Positions 8,036 to 14,957 of a DNA stretch of 17,384 bases are shown piece after piece (within the stretch, counting starts at the first letter, position 1; every line of letters starts with the position of its first letter). Position numbers and translations under genes: made by a program. This DNA is from JBBTWG01 sp038062935 (GTDB lineage Bacteria > Patescibacteriota > Gracilibacteria > UBA1369 > UBA12463). The stretch lies in the NCBI GenBank assembly GCA_038062935.1, contig JBBTWG010000018.1, forward strand, positions 1-17,384, read 5' to 3'. The notes under the pieces were generated by a model. That model was not told the DNA's origin. It did no database searches and worked only from the letters and a program-made list of their open reading frames with translations.

Positions 8036-9086
8036 ATTGGACCACTATAGCTTTTCCGATTTTTTTTGGAATGGCGACATAGAGAATTTTTCCACGCTTT
8101 TTTTTGTCGAACTGCATCGTTTTTCGAATTTCCGTAGCTTTGATGTTTTTCGGAACTTGTGTTGGGAGCTCATAATTTTCGAGCAATTTTCTTATTCGAT
8201 CTGCATGTTTTGCTTTCAGGATTCCTTCGGTGACGGCCCATTTATTTTCTTCGACCATGCCGATACTGATCGCTTGTCCGTGAGTGAGGTTGAAGTTGCT
8301 GAGTTTTTCGAGAGCGTGGCCTACGGTATGCCCATAATTGAGTACCATTCGAAGGCCCGACTCTCGTTCATCTTTGCCGATGATTTCGAGTTTGATCCGT
8401 ATTGATCGTACTAAAATTGTATTCAAAATATCAGGATGGAGACTGAGAATTTCATCTTTTTTATGTTCAAGAATTTTGAACAGTTTTTTGTCTCGGATCA
8501 CACCATATTTAATCACTTCTGCAAGTCCACTCATGAGCTGTTCTTGCGGAAGCGATGTGAGGAAAAATGGATTAATGAAAATGGCGCGAGGTTGATGAAA
8601 AGTTCCGAGCAGGTTTTTCCCCATTTCCAGATTCACGGCAGTTTTGCCTCCGATGGCGGCGTCGACCATCGAGAGGAGAGTTGTGGGAATTTGAATGAGC
8701 GGCATGCCGCGCATGTAGATCGATGAGACGAATCCTGCGAGGTCTCCGACCATGCCGCCACCCAACCCAACCATCGTTTCTGATCGAGTGATGCCTTTTT
8801 CGAGCATTTGTGTTGCGAGTGATTCGACCGTTTTGAGAGATTTTGATTTTTCGCCGCCGGTGATGACGAAAAATTCTGATTCAACTTCACTTTTTTTCAG
8901 AAGGATTTGAAGTTTTTCTCCGTAGAGTGCGTATGTGTTTTTGTCTGTCACGAAGGCATATTTGTGCTTCCCGCGTTTTTTGAGTTCTGAAGCAATTTTT
9001 TCGAGGAGCGGTTTTTGGAAATGCACAACACATTCTCTCCTGTGAGGTTCGATACTGATCTTCAATTTTTTTGTGAGGAAAAACAT
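8028..9086 (-). CDS. aroB: 3-dehydroquinate synthase
   Basis: NAD- and metal-dependent cyclase converting DAHP to 3-dehydroquinate, step 2 of the shikimate pathway. It has 352 aa, the family's usual length. The nucleotide-binding region GGGMVGDLAGF (109-119) is followed by PTTLLSMVDAAIGGKTAVN and KNLLGTFHQP. The three expected metal ligands are visible as Glu190 (LAEVIKYG), His253 (NYGHTVGHALE) and His269 (THGQAISIGMV). The ATG at 9086 begins 10 bp after the aroF stop with no SD, and the 3' end overlaps aroA-aroK by 8 bp, so the three genes are very probably one transcript. Confidence 0.95.
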   Translation of the reverse strand: MFFLTKKLKISIEPHRRECVVHFQKPLLEKIASELKKRGKHKYAFVTDKNTYALYGEKLQILLKKSEVESEFFVITGGEKSKSLKTVESLATQMLEKGITRSETMVGLGGGMVGDLAGFVSSIYMRGMPLIQIPTTLLSMVDAAIGGKTAVNLEMGKNLLGTFHQPRAIFINPFFLTSLPQEQLMSGLAEVIKYGVIRDKKLFKILEHKKDEILSLHPDILNTILVRSIRIKLEIIGKDERESGLRMVLNYGHTVGHALEKLSNFNLTHGQAISIGMVEENKWAVTEGILKAKHADRIRKLLENYELPTQVPKNIKATEIRKTMQFDKKKRGKILYVAIPKKIGKAIVVQYE

Positions 9087-9096
9087 GGAAGGGGAT

Positions 9097-10113
9097 TTAG
9101 ATGCTTCGTCCGACGGCTTCTGCGATTTTTTTCACTTCTTCCATCATCACGAAAAGTTCTTCTGGAAGGAGCGCCTGATCGCCGTCACAAAGTGCTTCTT
9201 TTGGATTTGGATGAATATCAATCATGAGTCCGTCAGCGCCGGCCGCAATGGCGGCTTTTGACATTGGAGCGACGAGCCTCTTCTTTCCTGTGGCGTGGCT
9301 TGGATCGACGATTATTGGCAAATGGCTGAGCTCTTTGATGAGCGGAACCGTGTCGAGCGCGAGTGTATTTCTGGTGTCGGGCTCGAATGTGCGAATGCCT
9401 CTTTCACAGAGAATAACTTCGTGATTTCCGTTTGCGAGAATGTATTCGGCTGCGAGAAGGAATTCTTTGATCGTCGAGCTCATGCCACGTTTGAGGAGAA
9501 CGGGTTTGTTGGATTTTCCAATTTCTTTGAGAAGATCGAAATTTTGCATGTTGCGTGTGCCGATCTGGAAAATGTCGGTGTACTTGTGCACCATGTCGAT
9601 CGTGCGTAAATCCATAACTTCTGTGACGACCGCCATGTCAAATTCATCGCCTATGGCTCGCAAAATTTTGAGTCCGTCTTCTTTGAGACCTTCGAACGCG
9701 TATGGATTGGTGCGAGGTTTGAATGCACCTCCACGAAGAATTTTTGCACCAACTTTTTTGGCTGCTTGTGCACAGAGTCGTGTCTGTTCTTCTGTTTCGA
9801 CGGCGCAGGGACCGATCATGAGGGCGATTTCTTTTCCACCGATGGTGGCATTTTTGACTTTAATCACAGTGGATTCGTGTTTGGTTTCGCGGCTCGCGAG
9901 TTTGTATGGTTGAAGGACTGCCATGACGTTGGCGACGCTTGGAAGTGAGCGGACGTGATGCTCGTCGAGCTTCCTTTCATCTCCGATGACGGCAATTACG
10001 GTGCGTTCTGTGCCGTACAGTGGCATTGGTTTGAGCCCTTCATTTTTTTCTATTTCATTGATGACGCGCTCGATGTCTTCTTTTGGAGCGTGGCGTTGCA
10101 TGACGATAATCAT
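9097..10113 (-). CDS. aroF: 3-deoxy-7-phosphoheptulonate synthase (DAHP synthase), class I beta type
   Basis: Condenses phosphoenolpyruvate and erythrose-4-phosphate to DAHP, the committed step of aromatic amino acid synthesis. It has 338 aa, the same length I recall for the Thermotoga maritima enzyme, and the same layout. An N-terminal ferredoxin-like regulatory domain (about 1-70, starting MIIVMQRHAPKEDI) precedes a TIM-barrel catalytic domain. Barrel signatures are GPCAVE, ILRGGAFKPRTNPYAFEG, QIGTRNMQNFDLL, LLKRG, CERGIRTFEPDTRNTLD and DPSHATGKK. In the Thermotoga enzyme the N-terminal domain mediates inhibition by tyrosine, so feedback control by Tyr is plausible here. The ATG at 10113 is preferred over the one at 10101 because the Thermotoga-like MIVV start aligns with it. 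It is the first gene of the aro operon, behind a 107-nt stretch following a terminator. Confidence 0.94.
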   Translation of the reverse strand: MIIVMQRHAPKEDIERVINEIEKNEGLKPMPLYGTERTVIAVIGDERKLDEHHVRSLPSVANVMAVLQPYKLASRETKHESTVIKVKNATIGGKEIALMIGPCAVETEEQTRLCAQAAKKVGAKILRGGAFKPRTNPYAFEGLKEDGLKILRAIGDEFDMAVVTEVMDLRTIDMVHKYTDIFQIGTRNMQNFDLLKEIGKSNKPVLLKRGMSSTIKEFLLAAEYILANGNHEVILCERGIRTFEPDTRNTLALDTVPLIKELSHLPIIVDPSHATGKKRLVAPMSKAAIAAGADGLMIDIHPNPKEALCDGDQALLPEELFVMMEEVKKIAEAVGRSI

Positions 10114-10220
10114 AGTGCTGGAGTTATTGTTATGAGTTTCAATAAAGACATTGCTGTCCTGACTTTTGTGCGGCCTGAAAGGGTGATGGAACTATCATAG
10201 AGAAAAGGGTAAGAAAATAG

Positions 10221-10255
10221 AAATAAAAAAATCCCTTGAGAATTCAAGGGATTTT
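10221..10255 (-). terminator. intrinsic terminator of the zinc-ribbon/tyrA operon
   Basis: A perfect 12 bp inverted repeat (10228-10239 and 10244-10255; core CCCTTGA / TCAAGGG) closes a 4-nt loop. On the minus strand it is followed by a run of seven T and then ATTT. It lies about 95 bp after the tyrA stop in the direction of transcription. On the plus strand only four T follow the hairpin, so the minus strand is the functional direction. It separates tyrA from aroF. Confidence 0.88.
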
Positions 10256-10348
10256 GGAATGTGTGTATGGAATTACACGCCCTCGAACCTCAAGGATTTT
10301 GAGTAAAGTAAAAATAAAAGAATTGGTGGGCGGTTTTCATTGGTTCGA

Positions 10349-11173
10349 TTATAATCGTTTTTTTAGCATTTCGTCAATTTTTTTCATGGCTTCATCTTTG
10401 AATGAACCGAAGAATTGCGATGTTTTTTGGAAAGATTTCGTGAATGATGTGAAGTTTTTTTTGGTGATGATTTTCGAAAGTTTTTTGGTTTCTTTTTCTA
10501 GTGTGTGAATGACTTTTTTGTTTTCTGGATTGAGCATTTCGATGGCGGCGTAGAGAAGGGGATCCTGTGAAAAGAGTCGACCGATCATATCCATTTCTAG
10601 ACGATAAATGGGACTTGCGATTTCGAGAGTTTTTTTCAAGGGAATCTTGAGTTTTTCGAGAGTATTTCCGAGAACAATAGTGTGGAAATGCAGGAGAACT
10701 TGGATAACACTCATGAGTTGATCGTGTTCTTTTGCCTTCATCTCAACGATTTTTGCACCTCCTTGCGTGAACCATTGATGCACTTCTTTGATCGTTTTTT
10801 TCTGTGCGCGTCCTGGACACATGACGACGACTTGGTTTTGTAACCCGTTTTTTCCTGCGCGAAACATGGGGTGGAGGCCGATCACTTCTGCCGGACTCTT
10901 CATCATTTCTTTGATGGGACGGACTTTGAGGGACGTGACGTCCATGAGAATTTGGCTCTTTCTGGTCCACTTCATGCACTGTCGAATAATCTTTTCTGTG
11001 AGATGAAGTGGTACGGAAAAAATAACGACGTCTGATTTTTCAATGAGTTCTTTGTTGGTGAGTTCTGTTTTTTGATCGCTTATGAAAACTTCGTGTCCGA
11101 TTTTTTTGAAATATTCTGCGAAGAAGCTCCCCATAATTCCTTTGCCGCCGATGACGCCGATGACTTTTTTCAT
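10349..11173 (-). CDS. tyrA: prephenate dehydrogenase
   Basis: Oxidatively decarboxylates prephenate to 4-hydroxyphenylpyruvate on the way to tyrosine. From the ATG at 11173 it has 274 aa, with a Rossmann domain first: GVIGGKGIMG near 6-15, with Asp33 ending the second strand, which suggests NAD rather than NADP. DVTSLK near 78-83 and GLHPMFRAG with His101 follow. The second half has KEHDQLMSVIQVLLHF (His150) and SPIYRLEMDMIGRLFSQDPLLYA (shown in the frame at 187-209). These resemble the dehydrogenase half of the enterobacterial T-protein, but the chorismate mutase domain is absent. A longer start at 11200 would overlap the upstream gene and push the Rossmann start inward, so I rejected it. 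The start follows the zinc-ribbon gene stop by 2 bp, implying a shared transcript that ends at the terminator near 10221. Confidence 0.92.
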   Translation of the reverse strand: MKKVIGVIGGKGIMGSFFAEYFKKIGHEVFISDQKTELTNKELIEKSDVVIFSVPLHLTEKIIRQCMKWTRKSQILMDVTSLKVRPIKEMMKSPAEVIGLHPMFRAGKNGLQNQVVVMCPGRAQKKTIKEVHQWFTQGGAKIVEMKAKEHDQLMSVIQVLLHFHTIVLGNTLEKLKIPLKKTLEIASPIYRLEMDMIGRLFSQDPLLYAAIEMLNPENKKVIHTLEKETKKLSKIITKKNFTSFTKSFQKTSQFFGSFKDEAMKKIDEMLKKRL

Positions 11174-11175
11174 AG

Positions 11176-12816
11176 TTAATCTCGGGCTTTCAGATAACAT
11201 TCTTCGCAGTACATGGTTGTTGCGGTTTCTTTGCTGAGATTCGTGATCGTGTTTTTTCCACAGGCATCACATGGTCTCCACATGAATATCCGTGGATTTC
11301 TCATTGAAACTCTGTGCGCGTGGCGACATTTGAAACATTTCTCTGGGAGCGCCATTCCTATTTTTTTGTAGAACTCGAATTCTTCTTTGATGATTTTGAA
11401 TTTTTTATTGCAAGATGTGCAGGAGAAAACTTCATTCAATGTTTTTTCGGAACCTTCTGAGAGATTTTCTGGAGGAGATTTTTTTTCCTGAATAGTGGCG
11501 ATATCTTCTTCATTTTTCCATTGAAAACCTTTTTGGAGAGCCATTTCTTTCGTGAGTGGATACCATTGTTGTGCGAGACTTTCGTTGTATGCGAATGGAG
11601 CGATTTGTTTTGGGAAATATTTTCCAAACTCTCCGGTGCGTTTCATGTGTTCTTTGATTTTTTCGACCATGATTTTATATTCCTCTGGGCTATATTCTTT
11701 GTTGAGAATGTGAAATTTTTTTCTTTTGAGTCCGACACAACCGAAAAGATTACTGCTGGATTGGCAAAAAGCTGAGTAGGAACATTCACTAATTTGTTCG
11801 AGAGTTTGTTGGCAGTAGGTGATTTTTGTCGCGTTGTATCCTGCGGTGACACTCATCGCGATGAGTTCTCCACCTCCGCATTCTGCTGTATCGATGCAGT
11901 CTTTGAGCGGCATGAAACCTTGTGTCACGTATCTGCAGTCCCAGAGATCGTTTCCGTCGAAACAGCAATATGCATTTTTGCAGTTCACCAGATAATTCCC
12001 AATGGAGTCTTCACTCTTATAAATTTTGAGATATCTCTCAGGGAATTTTTTTCTGAATTCCGCGAATTCTTTTTTGTATTCTTCGACCCTGTTTCGTGAA
12101 GTGAGTGACTTTATTAATTCTTCGTATTTTTCTTTTCCGACGAATTCGTTTTTGTAAAAATATTCTTTGTGATGCAGGTTTACACACATGAAGCAATTAT
12201 TGCATCCGATGCAGTCGTAGAGGAAAGCGCTGTCGCGACATTGTGCGCAATTCTGGAGAAATGATGAGTGGTGGCAGGAGATAGAGTCGATACATTCATA
12301 GCAGAGTTCGGATTTTCCTGAACGATAGAGATCGCAGCAATCTATCCCCGAGTTCATACTGTAACTGTAATAAGAATCACGACTTTCGTCCGAGTCGAAG
12401 ATCATATAACAGTTTTTGTTTTTTCCGGAATGGTTTGTGTATGCGGAATTTTCGTCGTACTGGTATGCGGTAAAGAGTGCGGGTCTCGGCACTTTGAGAG
12501 CGAGTTCGTAGAATTGTTCGAAAAATGGTCGATTGAAATCGAAGTCTTGGGCGTAATCTTTAGCATCCCATTTATCACTGTGCCAATATTCCATTTTGTA
12601 GATTTTGTATGGTTTTTCCTGGGAATAATTGGAAATGATCTGTTCTCCGGTGACATCGCAGATTCGTTTGTAGAGGTTGATGTGATTTATAAACATCATG
12701 AGATGTTGTTGTCGGCAATCGAAACATTCTGTTGGTTCCGGAATTTCACATTTTTGATAGAGGAGTATGTCTTCTGGCAGAATTTGGAATTCTTTTGTAC
12801 AGGATGTGCAAATCAT
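11176..12816 (-). CDS. Cys-rich protein with terminal zinc ribbons and two internal Cys repeats, function unknown
   Basis: A 546 aa protein with 36 cysteines and no signal peptide. N- and C-terminal modules resemble each other. Residues 3-34 are CTSC...CFDCR and 466-497 are CTSC...CFKCR, and each is followed by a second knuckle (ICDVTGEQIISN at 52-63; PCDACGKNTITN at 515-526). The C-terminal copy keeps CxxC...CxxC (516/519 and 537/540), whereas the N-terminal copy has lost those pairs. Between them lie two Cys-rich stretches (about 136-235 and 279-386). Each ends in an aligned segment: KEYFYKNEFVGKEKYEELI and KKFHILNKEYSPEEYKIMV. The ribbon resembles the Pfam zf-trcl 'probable zinc-ribbon' type. 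I associate this architecture with Patescibacteria genomes but know of no assigned function. The ATG at 12816 is chosen over 12861 because the latter would run into tatD. It is 2 bp upstream of tyrA. Zinc or another soft metal as ligand is an inference. Confidence 0.85.
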   Translation of the reverse strand: MICTSCTKEFQILPEDILLYQKCEIPEPTECFDCRQQHLMMFINHINLYKRICDVTGEQIISNYSQEKPYKIYKMEYWHSDKWDAKDYAQDFDFNRPFFEQFYELALKVPRPALFTAYQYDENSAYTNHSGKNKNCYMIFDSDESRDSYYSYSMNSGIDCCDLYRSGKSELCYECIDSISCHHSSFLQNCAQCRDSAFLYDCIGCNNCFMCVNLHHKEYFYKNEFVGKEKYEELIKSLTSRNRVEEYKKEFAEFRKKFPERYLKIYKSEDSIGNYLVNCKNAYCCFDGNDLWDCRYVTQGFMPLKDCIDTAECGGGELIAMSVTAGYNATKITYCQQTLEQISECSYSAFCQSSSNLFGCVGLKRKKFHILNKEYSPEEYKIMVEKIKEHMKRTGEFGKYFPKQIAPFAYNESLAQQWYPLTKEMALQKGFQWKNEEDIATIQEKKSPPENLSEGSEKTLNEVFSCTSCNKKFKIIKEEFEFYKKIGMALPEKCFKCRHAHRVSMRNPRIFMWRPCDACGKNTITNLSKETATTMYCEECYLKARD

Positions 12817-12822
12817 GCAATG

Positions 12823-12828
12823 ATTATA
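12823..12828 (-). promoter_or_regulatory. -10 box for leaderless zinc-ribbon gene
   Basis: A perfect TATAAT read on the minus strand, directly preceded by TG, ends 6 nt before the ATG at 12816. Transcription from it would start at the start codon. I find no good -35 hexamer 16-18 bp upstream. The same bases on the plus strand (GATTAT at 12822-12827, 5 nt before the tatD ATG at 12833) could serve as the -10 of tatD, so the two genes may share one overlapping divergent promoter. Confidence 0.55.
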
Positions 12829-12832
12829 CACG

Positions 12833-13636
12833 ATGCTTATCGACACCCATACACACTTCATGGAACCGCAATTTTCCGCTGATCTCTCTGATGTTTTGGC
12901 TCGTGCACACGAAGCTGGAGTGATGAAAATGGTGAATGTCGGGTGTACGGAAATAGCATCTGAGAAATCCGTGGAGATGGCAGAGAAATATGATTTTTTG
13001 TTTGCGACACAGGGGCTTCATCCCTCTCACTGGGAGGATTTTTCGGAAAAATTGATGGTGAAATTTTTTGATGCGGCGAGTGGTTGTAAAAAAGTTGTGG
13101 CGATTGGGGAGGCGGGTTTGGATTATCATTATAAAAATGCGAATCCGGAGATGCAGCAGAAATCGTTTCGGGCTCAGATGAAACTTGCGGAAGAATTGGA
13201 TTTGCCTGCCATTATTCATTGTCGCGATGCGTCGAATACTGATCTGAGCGCAAGTCGAGATATGATTTCTATGATGAAAGAATTTCCGAAAGTGCGTTGT
13301 GTGATGCACTGTTTTGCGCAGGATCGACAGTATGCGCGTGAGGTTTTGGAAATGTCACAAACGAATCCGAAGGGTGGGCATGTTTTTTCTTTTAGTGGAA
13401 TTCTGACGTATCCGAAGACGGATGAGGTTCGATTTGTGGCAGGAATGGTGCCGCATGATCGGATTGTGGTGGAGACTGATAGCCCCTATCTGCCGCCACA
13501 AATCAAGCGTGGTCAGCGCAATGAAACTGCGTGGATTGTGGAAACGGCGAAGAAACTCGCGGAAATTCGGGGGGTTTCTTTTGAGGAGATTTCTGAAATC
13601 ACGACGAAGAATGCGGAGAGGTTTTTTGGGATTTAG
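12833..13636 (+). CDS. tatD: TatD family metal-dependent DNase/hydrolase
   Basis: TatD-type amidohydrolase-superfamily enzyme. Relatives act as 3'-5' exonucleases on DNA and as D-aminoacyl-tRNA-type hydrolases. It has 267 aa, the family's normal size. The metal ligands are all visible: HTH (His6, His8) in IDTHTH, the glutamate in AIGEAGLDYH, the histidines of IIHCRDA and VMHCF, and the aspartate of VETDSPYLPP. The ATG at 12833 begins directly at the first beta strand, so it cannot be moved downstream without losing HTH. This leaves only 16 bp to the divergent zinc-ribbon gene. It converges on radA with a 10 bp gap. No SD is present. Confidence 0.93.
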   Translation: MLIDTHTHFMEPQFSADLSDVLARAHEAGVMKMVNVGCTEIASEKSVEMAEKYDFLFATQGLHPSHWEDFSEKLMVKFFDAASGCKKVVAIGEAGLDYHYKNANPEMQQKSFRAQMKLAEELDLPAIIHCRDASNTDLSASRDMISMMKEFPKVRCVMHCFAQDRQYAREVLEMSQTNPKGGHVFSFSGILTYPKTDEVRFVAGMVPHDRIVVETDSPYLPPQIKRGQRNETAWIVETAKKLAEIRGVSFEEISEITTKNAERFFGI

Positions 13637-13646
13637 TTTGTTGATT

Positions 13647-14957
13647 TTATCCTTTAAGTGCTTCTCTCAGAGTCTTTTTTTCTTTCGGTGTCACCAGTTT
13701 CTCGAATCCGAGTTTCTGTGATTCTTTGATGCGCTTCTCGGTTTGCGGGACGTTTCGGAGTTCTCCTGAGAGTCCGATTTCTCCGAAGGCGACGGTTTTT
13801 TCTGGAAACGGTTTTTTGGTAAATGAGGAAGCAATCGCCAGTGCTACCGCTAAATCGCCGCTCGGTTCTTCTATTTTCATGCCGCCGACGATGTTCACGA
13901 AGATGTCTTGATTTGCGAGATTGAGTTTTCCGTGTTCCTGGAGGACAGCGATGATCATTTGCAATCTGTTGGTGTCGAATCCGTTGGAACTTCTTTTCGG
14001 ATATCCGAATGCAGTGATGCTTGTGAGCGCTTGGACTTCCACGAGCAGCGGGCGTGTGCCTTCGAGTGTGCAGGTGATGACAGATCCGATCGCGTCTGGG
14101 CTTCTGCCGTCGAGGAAAAGTTTGGATGGATTGGTGACTTCCTGGAGACCTTTTTCGTTCATTTCGAAAACGCCGACTTCGTTGGTGGAACCGTAGCGAT
14201 TTTTGTTGCTGCGCAGGATTCGCATTTGATGGAAGCGTTCACCTTCCAGGTGCAGCACGGCGTCGACGAGATGTTCGAGCACGCGCGGGCCCGCGAGGGT
14301 TCCTTCTTTGGTGACGTGACCGATGAGGAGCAGGGGAATATTTTGTGATTTTGCTGTCTGCGTGAGGACTTCTGCGCAGAAACGGACTTGGCTGATAGAT
14401 CCGGCGAGCGATTCGATGTCGCTGGATTGAATGACCTGGATGGAATCGAGAATTACGAAATCTGGTTTTTGATTTCGGATGACGTCCATGATTCTTTCGA
14501 GATTATTTTCGCAGAAGAGCTGGATGTTCTGTGGTTCGACACCGAGCCTTTTGGCTCTTGCTGCCAATTGATTTACGGATTCTTCGCCAGAGACGTAGAG
14601 AACTTTTTTGTTCTTTTTTCCGAGTGCGCCGCAGACTTGCATGGTCAAAGTAGACTTTCCAATACCCGGTTCTCCCGAGAGCAGGATAACGCTGCCTTCG
14701 ACGATGCCACCGCCGAGAATGTGATCGAGTTCGTGAATTCCTGTTTCGATGCGGGCGTGATCTTCGTTGACGTCGAGGAGACTCACAGGTTTTGAATTCG
14801 AGAGAAGATGTCTGTTTTTGCTGATGGGATCAGCTTTCCCTATGTTTACGACGTCTTCCTGAAAAGTATTCCAGTTGTTGCACTCGGGACATTTCCCGAT
14901 CCATTTCGTGGATTGGTAGGTGCAGGTTTGGCAAACGAAAACGGTTTTGAGTTTCAT
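13647..14957 (-). CDS. radA: DNA repair protein RadA
   Basis: RecA-related helicase-like ATPase (also called Sms) that processes recombination intermediates and drives branch migration. It has 436 aa. The N-terminal zinc finger has CQTC (Cys9, Cys12) and CPEC (Cys23, Cys26). The RecA-type domain has Walker A GEPGIGKST (95-103) and Walker B VILDSIQV, and the RadA-specific KNRYG motif is near residue 253. The C-terminal Lon-protease-like domain is present (NIVGGMKIEEPSGDLAVALA; FGEIGLSGELRNV). The start ATG overlaps the TGA stop of the glycosyltransferase gene as ATGA, so translation is probably coupled. No SD is visible. Confidence 0.96.
   Translation of the reverse strand: MKLKTVFVCQTCTYQSTKWIGKCPECNNWNTFQEDVVNIGKADPISKNRHLLSNSKPVSLLDVNEDHARIETGIHELDHILGGGIVEGSVILLSGEPGIGKSTLTMQVCGALGKKNKKVLYVSGEESVNQLAARAKRLGVEPQNIQLFCENNLERIMDVIRNQKPDFVILDSIQVIQSSDIESLAGSISQVRFCAEVLTQTAKSQNIPLLLIGHVTKEGTLAGPRVLEHLVDAVLHLEGERFHQMRILRSNKNRYGSTNEVGVFEMNEKGLQEVTNPSKLFLDGRSPDAIGSVITCTLEGTRPLLVEVQALTSITAFGYPKRSSNGFDTNRLQMIIAVLQEHGKLNLANQDIFVNIVGGMKIEEPSGDLAVALAIASSFTKKPFPEKTVAFGEIGLSGELRNVPQTEKRIKESQKLGFEKLVTPKEKKTLREALKG

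Noticed and set aside
10109..10114. TATGAT as -10 box for a leaderless aroF starting at 10101
   Set aside because: The ATG at 10113 aligns with the start of the Thermotoga-type enzyme, and no -35 lies at a proper distance.
10270..10345. tRNA-like T-arm (GGTTCGAG) on the minus strand after tyrA
   Set aside because: The flanking stems do not pair and no acceptor or anticodon arm can be built.
13637..13680. Terminator after tatD (CTCTCAGAG followed by T-run)
   Set aside because: The palindrome leaves only 3 bp with a 3-nt loop, and the segment codes for the Lys-rich end of RadA on the other strand.
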